Source: Clostridium muellerianum (GTDB taxonomy: Bacteria > Bacillota > Clostridia > Clostridiales > Clostridiaceae). Taken from it: a DNA stretch of 64,000 nt. Shown in pieces: positions 39,090 to 47,564 of this stretch. The stretch is taken from positions 124,001 through 188,000 of the forward strand of contig NZ_JABBNI010000066.1 in NCBI RefSeq assembly GCF_012926525.1. The letters are read 5' to 3'. The notes under the pieces were generated by a model that saw nothing but the letters and a program-made list of their open reading frames with translations, made no database searches and was not told where the DNA came from. A program made the position numbers and the translations under genes. How positions within the stretch are numbered: the first letter of the stretch is position 1; each line of letters starts with the position of its first letter.

Positions 39090-40037
39090 ATGGATATTAA
39101 TACAAAGGCTCTTAAGAAAAATGCATTTAGAGTAACTAAGGAAAGAGGAAAAACTGCCATTAGAATAAGAGTTCCAGGTGGACATTTAGAAGCAAAGCAT
39201 TTTTCCGTAATTCAAAAAGTTGCAGAAGAATATGGTAATGGAACAGTTCATATTACAATTAGACAGGGATTTGAAATACCTGGTATTAATATGAAAAATA
39301 TTCCTGTGATCAATAAGATTATACAACCTGTTATTGAAGGATTAGAAATAAATCAAAAGGATATTAATAGTGGATATTCGGCATCAGGTACAAGAAATGT
39401 TTCTGCTTGTATAGGAAATAAAGTTTGTCCTTTTGCAAATTATGATACTAGTGTTTTTGCACAGAAAATAGAAAAAGCTATTTTTCCTAATGATCGTCAT
39501 GTAAAAATAGCTTTGACAGGATGTCCTAATGATTGCATAAAGGCTAGAATGCAGGATTTTGGAATTATAGGAATGACAGAACCGCAATATGATAGTTATA
39601 GGTGCATAGGATGTAAATCTTGTGTTAAGAATTGTAAAAAAAGATGTGCGGATGCTTTAAGTTTTGAAAACTTTAAAGTTCTAAGAGATCATGCTAAATG
39701 TATAGGTTGTGGAGAATGTGTAGGAAAATGCCCAACAGGTGCATGGACAAGAAGCAGTGAAAAATATTACAAGTTAGTTATTATGGGTAGAACAGGCAAA
39801 AAGGGACCTAGACTTGCTCAAGATTTCATTAAATGGGTAGATGAAGAAAGTATTATAAAAATAATTTTAAATACTTATGACTATATAGAAGAATATATTG
39901 ATAAAGATGCTCCTGGTGGAAAGGAACATATAGGATATATTGTTGACAGAACAGGTTTTCAAGAATTCAAAAAGTGGGCCTTAAAGGATGTAAATTTAAG
40001 TCCTAAAGCTGAAGTTAAAGAAAATATTAATTGGTGA
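39090..40037 (+). CDS. asrC: anaerobic sulfite reductase subunit C
   Basis: 315-residue catalytic subunit with siroheme and [4Fe-4S]. The sulfite/nitrite reductase motifs CIGNKVCPFANYDT and ALTGCPNDCIKA supply the coupled cluster ligands; two further ferredoxin clusters lie in CIGCKSCVKNCKKRC and CIGCGECVGKCPTGAW. An AGGAGG site precedes ATG 39090. Completes the asr operon. Confidence 0.94.
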   Translation: MDINTKALKKNAFRVTKERGKTAIRIRVPGGHLEAKHFSVIQKVAEEYGNGTVHITIRQGFEIPGINMKNIPVINKIIQPVIEGLEINQKDINSGYSASGTRNVSACIGNKVCPFANYDTSVFAQKIEKAIFPNDRHVKIALTGCPNDCIKARMQDFGIIGMTEPQYDSYRCIGCKSCVKNCKKRCADALSFENFKVLRDHAKCIGCGECVGKCPTGAWTRSSEKYYKLVIMGRTGKKGPRLAQDFIKWVDEESIIKIILNTYDYIEEYIDKDAPGGKEHIGYIVDRTGFQEFKKWALKDVNLSPKAEVKENINW

Positions 40038-40417
40038 GCTTAAGTAAAGTCTTATTTAGATATAGTTAATAAATGCAATAAACCGTGAGTACACTAAAAA
40101 TAATTTAATTATCTAGTATATTTTGTATCATGTTGGACTAGTACAAGTATTTAGCAGAAAAATTATGATATAAATTTTAGTTATGCTTATACAAAATATA
40201 CTAATATCTATAATTGCTATTTTTTCTTATATGATTTATATAGCTGTGTAAAATATGAAGTGAAAATTATAAGTATTCTATATACTAATTTAACTACATA
40301 ACTTTGCTAGCTTAAAAAAATAAGAAAAAATCATGAAGTTATATAAATTATTCTTAAAATATGCGATAATATAAATAACAGCAAATTGGAAATATTATAT
40401 TATGGAGGGGGATTATA
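40038..40417. other. 380-bp gap between asrC and the FliD-like gene
   Basis: It holds a 15-bp perfect inverted repeat (40114-40128 with 40189-40203) and a 22-codon ORF from ATG 40183 (hydrophobic, no ribosome site) that I do not call. No other feature is visible. Confidence 0.6.
40114..40203. repeat. 15-bp perfect inverted repeat with 60-bp centre
   Basis: TAGTATATTTTGTAT at 40114-40128 is the exact reverse complement of 40189-40203. Possible stem of a structured RNA or the ends of a small mobile remnant. No target-site duplication is obvious. Confidence 0.6.
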
Positions 40418-41659
40418 ATGATTAATGGATCAAATTGGAGTTATGAAAATATTCCTATGATAGACAGTACAAGTAGCATTAGAAAGCATAATACGTTAGA
40501 TGATCTTTCTATGGCGTACAATATTACAAAACTTAATAATAATAATGATTATTACTATAATATTAAAAACTCTTCTAGTAAAATATATTCAGTATCTACA
40601 GTAAGAAATGATGCTTCAGAATTATTTACCAGAGGCAAAAATTTAGTGGATGAAAGTAAGAGTGGACTACTTCAATCCAAAACTGCTATTTCCAGTGATG
40701 ATAAAAAAGTTTCAGCTTCAGCAAAAGAGGGAGCTTCGAATAAGACTTATAGTGTAGAAGTTAAAAATATTGCTAAGTATCAAAGTAATAGAAGTAGTGA
40801 TGTTAATGCATATGATAAAACAACTTTTAATCAAGGAGATAATACTTTTACAATAAGTTATAATGGTAAGGCTATAGACATATCCTTTAAAGTAGATGCA
40901 GGTGATAATAATGAAAAAGCTTTAAACAATATGACAAGTGCTGTAAATAATTCTAATGCTGGAGTTAAAGCTTCAATAATAAAGGATTCTAAAACTAATT
41001 TAATGTATATGAGGATTGATTCAAATGAAACTGGAAAAAGTAACTCATTTCAAATTGTAGACAAGGTTGGCAATGCAGTATCCTCAGTTGGGGTTAATAA
41101 CAAAATTCAAGAGGCTGCAGATGCAAATTGTAATATAAACGGGGTAAACTATATCTCTAAAACAAATAATATAAGTTTGGACAATGGAAAAGTTAATTTG
41201 AATCTTAAGGAAAGTACTGAAAGTTCAATTAAAATAGCTGTTAAAAATGATACTAATAAAATAAAAAGCGGTATTGAAAATTTTCTAAACAGTTACAACA
41301 AGTTTTCTAGTGATATACAAAATAATGATTTAGATTCTAATATATTAAAATCATCATCAAGTGCAATAAAAAGAAATGAATATAGATTAAAAAATATAGG
41401 AATAACTATTAATGAAGATAATAGCTTAACTATAGATAAGAAAAAATTTAATGATGCAATTGAAAATGATGATGAAAGAGTAAAAAATGTATTTTCAGGA
41501 TATACAGGAATTGGTAATAAAATAACTAATGCTGCAAGAGCAGTTGAAATTAATCCGAATATTGTTGTACAAGTTAATCAAAATATTGGTTATAATAATA
41601 ATTACGCTGTTATGCAAAGTACGCTGCAGCAGGGGAGTTTTCTTAATTTAATGAGATAA
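40418..41659 (+). CDS. FliD-like flagellar cap protein homologue, lone and short
   Basis: 413 residues. The middle resembles the FliD (hook-associated protein 2) fold: TYSVEVKNIAKYQ, then ISYNGKAIDISFKV and KASIIKDSKTNLMYMRIDS, and the C-terminal part NIGITINEDNSLTIDKKKFNDAI...VFSG matches FliD_C. The usual last ~60-residue coiled coil is absent and the N-terminus is unlike FliD. No flagellar gene is nearby, so it may be a specialised paralogue or a secreted adhesin. A GGAGGGGG site precedes ATG 40418. Confidence 0.7.
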   Translation: MINGSNWSYENIPMIDSTSSIRKHNTLDDLSMAYNITKLNNNNDYYYNIKNSSSKIYSVSTVRNDASELFTRGKNLVDESKSGLLQSKTAISSDDKKVSASAKEGASNKTYSVEVKNIAKYQSNRSSDVNAYDKTTFNQGDNTFTISYNGKAIDISFKVDAGDNNEKALNNMTSAVNNSNAGVKASIIKDSKTNLMYMRIDSNETGKSNSFQIVDKVGNAVSSVGVNNKIQEAADANCNINGVNYISKTNNISLDNGKVNLNLKESTESSIKIAVKNDTNKIKSGIENFLNSYNKFSSDIQNNDLDSNILKSSSSAIKRNEYRLKNIGITINEDNSLTIDKKKFNDAIENDDERVKNVFSGYTGIGNKITNAARAVEINPNIVVQVNQNIGYNNNYAVMQSTLQQGSFLNLMR

Positions 41660-41662
41660 GAA

Positions 41663-41863
41663 TAAGGTGATTCTTAGATTCAGGTGAAGTTTAATTGTGA
41701 CACTGGTCAAATTGATTACCATTAGGTATGCTCGTTAAATGCCATTTAGGCACTTAACCACTTTACATTTGGGTCTTAGAAGAACTTATCTATAAGCATA
41801 GCATTCGTTTCGTTATATCCCTCTTAAAATGGGAGTGTTACGGGTGGTAGCTATCGTATAAAA
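41663..41863 (+). repeat. structured repeat element, copy 1 (upstream of infC)
   Basis: First of four related ~150-200-nt elements. The shared 5' core is TGGGTCTTAGAAGAACTTAT from 41770 and the shared 3' core is TGGGAGTGTTACGGGTGGTA from 41830. The arms AGC and GCT pair in place of GGC/GCC in copy 3, and GATTCA (~41676) can pair with TGGGTC. It ends ~30 nt before the infC ribosome site, so here it is likely part of the infC leader. No known RNA family recognised. Confidence 0.7.
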
Positions 41864-41894
41864 AACTACTAGGTAAAAATTATGGAGGTGTTGT

Positions 41895-42401
41895 ATTATT
41901 AATAAAAATTTTAATTTAAATGAAGGCATTAGGGAAAATGAAATTAGATTGGCAGACAAAGAGGAAAGCATAATTATTAAAACTAACGAAGCTCTAAATC
42001 GTGCAAGAGAAGAAGGGTTAGATTTAGTAATGATTTCTCCAAAAGCTAAGCCACCGGTATGTAGGATAATGGATTATAATAAGTTTCTTTATGAACAATC
42101 TAAGAAAGAAAAAGAAGCAAGAAAAAATCAAAAAGTTGTTGATATTAAAGAAATAAGATTAAGACCTAATATCGAAGAACATGATATAGAAATTAAAGCT
42201 AATAATGCTAAAAAGTTTTTATCTAATGATAACAAAGTTAAAGTATCTATTAGATTTAGAGGAAGAGAAAACAATTATACACATGCAGGAAATAAGGTAT
42301 TTGATATATTTATTTCTAAAATAGGTGATATAGCAGTAATTGAAAAGGCACCTAAATTAGAAGGAAATAATATGATTATGATATTAACTCCTAAAAGATA
42401 A
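41895..42401 (+). CDS. infC: translation initiation factor IF-3
   Basis: IF-3 checks initiator tRNA and start codons on the 30S subunit. The first ATG (41949) lies inside the conserved domain; the protein extends upstream as INKNFNLNEGIRENEIRLAD, the standard IF-3 N-terminus. There are two adjacent ATT codons (41895, 41898) 6-9 nt after GGAGG (41884-41888), so translation starts at ATT, as is known for infC autoregulation. 167-168 residues, N and C domains complete. Unlike the usual operon, rpmI and rplT do not follow, so this may be a relocated or second copy. Confidence 0.9.
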   Translation: MINKNFNLNEGIRENEIRLADKEESIIIKTNEALNRAREEGLDLVMISPKAKPPVCRIMDYNKFLYEQSKKEKEARKNQKVVDIKEIRLRPNIEEHDIEIKANNAKKFLSNDNKVKVSIRFRGRENNYTHAGNKVFDIFISKIGDIAVIEKAPKLEGNNMIMILTPKR

Positions 42402-42410
42402 AGTGTTTTA

Positions 42411-42437
42411 CAAATGGTTGCTTTTTACTACCATTTG
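42411..42437 (+). terminator. hairpin after infC
   Basis: CAAATGGT / ACCATTTG, 8-bp stem with an 11-nt loop, 10 nt after the stop codon. No long T tract, so only a possible terminator. Confidence 0.5.
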
Positions 42438-42630
42438 GTTATAAATACAAATTTAGTTATATTTATTAGTAAGTTAATTTAACTTGTTAATAAATATATA
42501 TACAATTTGTGTATTAATTATTTATAAATTTTTTACAAGTATTAGGCTTGAATTCGATGAAAAGCCGAGTTATCTTCTTTGAAAACTTGTATATTAGTTA
42601 AATTTATGAATTTAAAGGTATATATGTGTG

Positions 42631-42659
42631 TTTACTAAGTGTAAACTTGAGTGTATAAT
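42631..42659 (+). promoter_or_regulatory. promoter of the lysine riboswitch transcript
   Basis: TTTACT (42631-42636), 17-bp spacer, TATAAT (42654-42659), about 25 bp before the riboswitch begins. Confidence 0.7.
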
Positions 42660-42683
42660 AATTAATTATAGGTGAATAACTAA

Positions 42684-42850
42684 GATAGAGGTGCGGGATT
42701 TAAAAGTAAGATTGTTGAGGTAAGCGCTATGATACATTCTGAAAGGAAATTTTGCCGAAACCTATAACAAATGCTTTAATGTTATAGGTTGGACTTGGTA
42801 TAGAATATATACAAGACTGTCACAAAGTTTAATTTTGTGGAGAGCTATCA
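42684..42850 (+). promoter_or_regulatory. lysine riboswitch (L box)
   Basis: All conserved L-box blocks are present in order: GAGGTGCGG, AGTAA, the block GAAAGGAAATTTTGCCGAAA (42739-42758), TTGGAC, ACTGTCA, and TGTGGAGAGCTATC. It lies upstream of a LysP-type permease with an intrinsic terminator (42895-42926) between, so lysine should favour termination. Confidence 0.95.
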
Positions 42851-42894
42851 TTCATTGAGATTAATATGTATTTTATGGTTAGGTGCATATTTTA

Positions 42895-42926
42895 ATGTCC
42901 TGAGTGCTTTCTCAGGGCATTTTTTA
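42895..42926 (+). terminator. riboswitch-controlled terminator
   Basis: 10-bp stem ATGTCCTGAG / CTCAGGGCAT with one G-U pair, followed by TTTTTAT, in the leader 50 nt before the permease gene. Confidence 0.85.
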
Positions 42927-42975
42927 TCTTGGTTAATTCACTTATCGGAAAAGATTACCGATAAGGAGGATAAAA

Positions 42976-44424
42976 ATGGGACAGATTGATCAGGCAAAAA
43001 CTCAAAACTCAGGTGAATTAAAAAGAAGTTTAAAAGCAAGGCATCTTAACATGATTGCAATGGGAGGTGCTATTGGAACAGGAATATTTTTAGCTCTTGG
43101 AGCAACAATTAAACAAGCAGGTCCAGGTGGAGCTTTAGTTGCATATGGTTGTATAGGAGTTATGGTATATTTTTTAATGACTAGTTTAGGGGAAATGGCA
43201 ACTTACATGCCAGATTCAGGTTCTTTTAGTGTTTATTCATCAAAGTTTGTGGATCCAGCATTTGGTTTTGCTATGGGGTGGAACTATTGGTATAATTGGG
43301 CTATTACTGTTGCCGCAGAAATGGTTGCAGGAGCGTTAATTATGAAATTTTGGTTTCCACAGGTTCCGTCTGTTATATGGAGTGTTCTGTTTCTTGCATT
43401 AATAGTTGGACTTAATCTTTTATCAGCAAGAGCATATGGAGAATCAGAGTTTTGGTTTGCAAGCATTAAAGTATTTACTGTTATTGTATTTTTAATAGTA
43501 GGTATTGCAACTATACTTGGAATATTTAATGGACATTATATTGGTCTTAAGAATTTTTCAGTTGGTGAAGCACCTTTTGTAGGTGGTGCTAAATCAATTT
43601 TTATGGTGTTTTTAATTGCAGGATTTTCATTTCAAGGAACAGAGCTTGTTGGTGTAGCTGCTGGCGAAAGCGAAGAACCTGAGAAAACTATCCCTAAGGC
43701 AATAAATACAATATTTTGGAGAATTTTATTATTTTATATTGGAACAATATTTGTTGTAGGAGCATTAATTCCTTATATGGATGCTGGAGTTAATACAAGT
43801 CCATTTACATTAGTATTCCAAAGAGCAGGCATTGCAGCAGCAGCATCATTAATGAATGCAGTTATTTTAACTTCAGTACTATCTGCTGGAAATTCAGGAA
43901 TGTATGCATCAAGCAGAATGTTATATGCTATGGCTAAGGATGGGAAAGCTCCTGCATTTCTTGGAAAAGTTAATTCAAGAGGAGTTCCTATAAATTCATT
44001 AATATTAACTACAATAATAGCATCGCTTTGTTTCTTGACAGGACTTTATGCAGAAACTACAGTTTATGTATGGCTTGTAGCTGCATCAGGACTTGCTGGT
44101 TTTGTTGCTTGGCTAGGTATAGCTTTATGTCATTATCGCTTCCGTAGAGCTTATGTTGCTCAAGGACATGATTTAAAAAAATTAAAATATACAGCTAAAT
44201 TATTCCCATTGGGACCAATAATAGCATTAGTGTTATGTATAGTAGTTATTTTAGGTCAAGGATTAACTTATTTTGAGTCAGGTAATATAGACTGGAGTGG
44301 AGTTATTTCATCATATATAGGATTGCCATTATTTTTGGTATTATGGTTTGGATATAAAAAGAAACATAATACAAAGGTTATTAAATTAATGGATGTTGAT
44401 TTAGAAGTTCATCATGAAAAATAA
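42976..44424 (+). CDS. lysP: amino acid permease, LysP (lysine-specific) type
   Basis: 482-residue APC-superfamily transporter with 12 membrane segments. Signatures: LKARHLNMIAMGGAIGTGIFLALG in helix 1, AGFSFQGTELVGVAAGESEEPEKTIPKAI, and SSRMLYAMAKDGKAP. The lysine riboswitch in its leader strongly supports lysine as substrate. AAGGAGG precedes ATG 42976. Codon use and composition are slightly less A+T-biased than the neighbours, but not enough to claim transfer. Confidence 0.92.
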   Translation: MGQIDQAKTQNSGELKRSLKARHLNMIAMGGAIGTGIFLALGATIKQAGPGGALVAYGCIGVMVYFLMTSLGEMATYMPDSGSFSVYSSKFVDPAFGFAMGWNYWYNWAITVAAEMVAGALIMKFWFPQVPSVIWSVLFLALIVGLNLLSARAYGESEFWFASIKVFTVIVFLIVGIATILGIFNGHYIGLKNFSVGEAPFVGGAKSIFMVFLIAGFSFQGTELVGVAAGESEEPEKTIPKAINTIFWRILLFYIGTIFVVGALIPYMDAGVNTSPFTLVFQRAGIAAAASLMNAVILTSVLSAGNSGMYASSRMLYAMAKDGKAPAFLGKVNSRGVPINSLILTTIIASLCFLTGLYAETTVYVWLVAASGLAGFVAWLGIALCHYRFRRAYVAQGHDLKKLKYTAKLFPLGPIIALVLCIVVILGQGLTYFESGNIDWSGVISSYIGLPLFLVLWFGYKKKHNTKVIKLMDVDLEVHHEK

Positions 44425-44483
44425 GTATAGAGATTAGTATTTCAAATAAGTTTCGTTTATAATAATTAAACAGAGTACTATTT

Positions 44484-44523
44484 AAAATACACGCTAAATT
44501 TATGAATTAGCGTGTATTTTTTA
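44484..44523 (+). terminator. lysP terminator
   Basis: Perfect 14-bp stem AAAATACACGCTAA / TTAGCGTGTATTTT, then TTTAT. Confidence 0.85.
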
Positions 44524-44629
44524 TAAGAATATATATTATTGAATTTTTTTTGTTTTACATGTATCATATTTTAGTATACATATGAAATAACTATTAAATA
44601 AAATATGCGCAGAGATGGAGTTTAAACTA

Positions 44630-45502
44630 ATGAAAAAATTTAAAAAGTTTTATATTGAAATTACAAATGTATGTAACCTTTCTTGTGATTTCTGTCCTCA
44701 AACCAAACGTTCGCCTGAATTTATGAAAGTAGAAACTTTTAGTGAAATATTGGATCAAATAAAAATGCATACTGATTATATATACTTTCATGTAAAAGGA
44801 GAACCTTTTTTACATCCTGAGATAGATAGTTTTTTAGATTTGAGTTATGAAAAAGGTTTTAAGGTAAATATAACTACTAATGGAACTCTTATAAATAAGG
44901 TTAAGGAAAAAATACTAAAGAAACCTTTTATAAGACAAATTAACTTTTCACTCCATAGTTTTGATGGAAATGAAACAATTAATGGTAAGGATGAATATAT
45001 TAATAACATTATTTCATTTGTTAAAGAAGCTGTTCAGAGTACAGAAATGTTAATATCACTTAGATTATGGAATCTAGAAAAAGATGATAGCAGCAAGATA
45101 GAAAAAAATAGATATATTCTTCAAATGATAGAAAAGGCGTTTAATTTGCCATACAAAATTGAAGAGAAAATTATTCCGGGTAAAGGAATTAAAGTTTGTG
45201 ATAGAGTATACTTAAATCAAGAGTATAAATTTCAATGGCCTGATCTAAATGAAAAAGAAGATAATAGCAGCAGCTTTTGTCATGGACTAAGAAATCAAGT
45301 TGGAATATTAGTAGATGGAACTGTAATACCATGTTGTCTTGATGGTGAAGGGATAATTAATTTAGGAAATATACATCAAGTTAATTTCTCTAAAATAGTA
45401 GAGAGTGATAGGGCTAATAATCTTTTTAATGGATTTTCAAGTAGAAAAGTAGTTGAAGAGTTGTGTAGAAAATGTGGATATAAAAAAAGGTTTAATATTT
45501 AA
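44630..45502 (+). CDS. radical SAM protein with a SPASM-type C-terminus
   Basis: 290 residues. The radical SAM cluster motif CNLSCDFC is near residue 13, followed by HVKGEPFLHPE and INFSLHSFDG typical of the barrel. The C-terminal third has CHG, IPCCLDGEG and LCRKCGY, cysteines arranged like a SPASM or twitch auxiliary cluster. Start choice: ATG 44615 precedes GGAG (44617-44620); ATG 44630 has a 9-nt spacing. No precursor-peptide gene or partner is evident, so the substrate is unknown; dut follows after a gap. Confidence 0.82.
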   Translation: MKKFKKFYIEITNVCNLSCDFCPQTKRSPEFMKVETFSEILDQIKMHTDYIYFHVKGEPFLHPEIDSFLDLSYEKGFKVNITTNGTLINKVKEKILKKPFIRQINFSLHSFDGNETINGKDEYINNIISFVKEAVQSTEMLISLRLWNLEKDDSSKIEKNRYILQMIEKAFNLPYKIEEKIIPGKGIKVCDRVYLNQEYKFQWPDLNEKEDNSSSFCHGLRNQVGILVDGTVIPCCLDGEGIINLGNIHQVNFSKIVESDRANNLFNGFSSRKVVEELCRKCGYKKRFNI

Positions 45503-45613
45503 GTTGTGTTTAGAAAAACATATATTGTTTGATATTTTTAGTAAGATAGCTATTAATTAAAATCTATGAGTTTAAAAATGTATATAAATTAAGTACTATT
45601 AAAAGGAGATACT

Positions 45614-46063
45614 ATGATGAAAGAAAGTACAATACAATTAAAAATTACAAAAATTAACGAAACAGCAAAGCTTCCACAGTATGCCCATGATGGCGATGCA
45701 GGTATGGATTTATTTTCTATAGAAGAAGTTATTATACCTCCATCAGAAACTGCACTTATTCATACAGGTATAAAAATAGAACTCCCAAGAAATACAGAAG
45801 CACAGGTTAGACCAAGAAGTGGACTAGCACTTAAACATTCTATAACAGTTTTAAACACACCAGGCACTATAGATGAAGGATATAGGGGAGAAATTGGTAT
45901 AATACTTATCAATCATGGCAAGTTACCATTTAAGGTTGAAAAGAACATGAAAATAGCTCAAATGGTAGTTAAGCCTGTACTTAAAGTTAATATAATAAAA
46001 GTGCAGCAATTATCTGAAACTGAACGATCTGAAGGTGGATTTGGATCAACAGGAGTAAAATAA
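45614..46063 (+). CDS. dut: dUTP diphosphatase
   Basis: 149-residue trimeric dUTPase, which hydrolyses dUTP to dUMP. All five motifs are visible: [50 protein letters not shown], and the C-terminal [10 protein letters not shown]. An AAAGGAGAT site precedes the ATG ATG start. The stop codon touches repeat element copy 2. Confidence 0.95.
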   Translation: MMKESTIQLKITKINETAKLPQYAHDGDAGMDLFSIEEVIIPPSETALIHTGIKIELPRNTEAQVRPRSGLALKHSITVLNTPGTIDEGYRGEIGIILINHGKLPFKVEKNMKIAQMVVKPVLKVNIIKVQQLSETERSEGGFGSTGVK

Positions 46064-46206
46064 AGTGATTATTATACTTAAGGGAAGTTTACTTATAAGG
46101 AATACTCCTTATTTGAGTCTTAGAACAACTTATCTATAGAGGCATATCAGCGATAAATTCTACTTAAAAATTGGTGGGAGCGTTACAGGTAATATCGTTT
46201 GATAAT
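46062..46206 (+). repeat. structured repeat element, copy 2 (after dut)
   Basis: Core TTTGAGTCTTAGAACAACTT (from 46112), then GGCATATCAGC, variable centre, and GGGAGCGTTACAGGTAATAT. The 5' half holds ATAAGG/CCTTAT, and the outer TTATC (~46129) pairs with GATAA (~46199). It lies between the convergent dut and PrcB genes, followed by a terminator hairpin (46257-46283). Confidence 0.7.
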
Positions 46207-46256
46207 CTCAATGGTTTTGGTACAAGCTACCATATTTAAATTAATAAGAAAAAAAG

Positions 46257-46290
46257 TAGTACTTATAAATAATATAAGTACTATTTTTTA
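46257..46290. terminator. bidirectional terminator
   Basis: 10-bp stem TAGTACTTAT / ATAAGTACTA between A6 and T6 tracts. It can end transcripts from the element side and from the minus-strand PrcB gene. Confidence 0.8.
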
Positions 46291-47367
46291 TTGAACAGAT
46301 ACTTGAAATTGCATTCTAAAACCCTGATTGGAAACTTTAATATTAGAAGTTACATCAGTTGCTATAAATAAATAGTAAGTTTCTCCTGCGGTATAAGGTT
46401 TCAGTGGAGTAACTCTTATAGATTTTTTATCATCTGTTAAAGAAGCTTGAGTAGGAATTATAGTTCCATTGCTGTCAACTACATATATATTTGAATTGTT
46501 TATGTTTTCCTTCATAAGTTCATTATCATAGGATAATGTCCACTGCATATTTTTATCTGAGTTTTTAAAATAACCTAAGTCTTTCCAATTTTTATCGGTA
46601 AAGGATGATTTATCAACAGGTAACATTATTTCAGTCAAAGGGAAAGAAGAATTATTTTTATATTTCTGAGGGGTTCCTAGTGCGTATTTTATAGTAACAT
46701 TACTGTCTAATTTTAAATCTTTAATTTTATTCTTTCCATCATCATTGTCATTAAGATAGAAGAATTGTGATACCCCATTAGAATTTTCAATTTGCAAAAA
46801 TATAAAATTATTTTCTTTATAGATGTTTTTTAAATTTCCAGAAGCCCATGATATTCCAATTATAGGCGGCAAACTTCTTTCTATATCATAATAGCTGTAA
46901 TTTTTACCATTAGAATTTTTTACAGCTATGTCACATGAAGGAATATCTGTTTCGATTATAGTATAAGGATAAGTTACAACTTGTGATAGTACAGAATTCT
47001 TATCAGGATTAGTTTCTTCAACGAGTACATTTATTTTTCCATCAGAATTCGATACACTTTTTACAGTAATTCCATAACCAGTAGTAGTTTTTTCGCCTCT
47101 CATAATAGCTATATATGATTTATTAGAAGTAGGATCGCTATAAGAAACAAAGCCCTCATTATTTTTATAGAGTTCTACTTTTTTTAGTAACTCATTAGGA
47201 GCTTGACTTTCAGATACAGCATTGAAATTAGAACTATTATAAGTTATAGAAGTAGGATTTGATGCAAAACAACTTGAAGCTAAAACCTGAGCTTTGGCTT
47301 TAATTGGTGTGCATACTAACCCTATTGAGAAAGTAATGCACATGGATATTAAAAATTTTTTTCTCAT
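46288..47367 (-). CDS. secreted protein with PrcB and Ig-like (SbsA/Big_5) domains
   Basis: 359 residues with an N-terminal signal peptide (~1-27, ending in AKA) and no anchor. A PrcB-like domain is at ~95-150 (TTGYGITVKSVSNSDGKINVLVEE... with the hydrophobic strand following), and a C-terminal Ig-like SbsA/Big_5 domain at ~270-355 (WTLSYDNEL...TPLKPYTAGETYYLFIATD). PrcB domains are known from partners of secreted proteases. A GGAGG site lies 8 nt upstream of the ATG. It follows an ECF sigma/anti-sigma pair on the same strand and may belong to that regulon (inference). Confidence 0.75.
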   Translation of the reverse strand: MRKKFLISMCITFSIGLVCTPIKAKAQVLASSCFASNPTSITYNSSNFNAVSESQAPNELLKKVELYKNNEGFVSYSDPTSNKSYIAIMRGEKTTTGYGITVKSVSNSDGKINVLVEETNPDKNSVLSQVVTYPYTIIETDIPSCDIAVKNSNGKNYSYYDIERSLPPIIGISWASGNLKNIYKENNFIFLQIENSNGVSQFFYLNDNDDGKNKIKDLKLDSNVTIKYALGTPQKYKNNSSFPLTEIMLPVDKSSFTDKNWKDLGYFKNSDKNMQWTLSYDNELMKENINNSNIYVVDSNGTIIPTQASLTDDKKSIRVTPLKPYTAGETYYLFIATDVTSNIKVSNQGFRMQFQVSVQ

Positions 47368-47564
47368 AAATGAGACCTCCCTGAACGTATTGCTTTAGTT
47401 AATTAAATATGAAATTATGTCTTAAAAATCTTAAATTGTGAAGCGTTATTTTAATAGGGCATAATTTAATACCCTACTAAAATAATAAAATATATAGAAC
47501 TTCCTCCGTATATTAAATTAGACGTATCTACAGTCAAAAATGTTTCAAGAATTTTTATGTTTTT

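Noticed and set aside
40183-40251. 22-codon hydrophobic ORF (MLIQNILISIIAIFSYMIYIAV)
   Set aside because: It resembles a type I toxin peptide in composition, but no ribosome site precedes the ATG, and A/T-rich DNA often gives short hydrophobic ORFs by chance.
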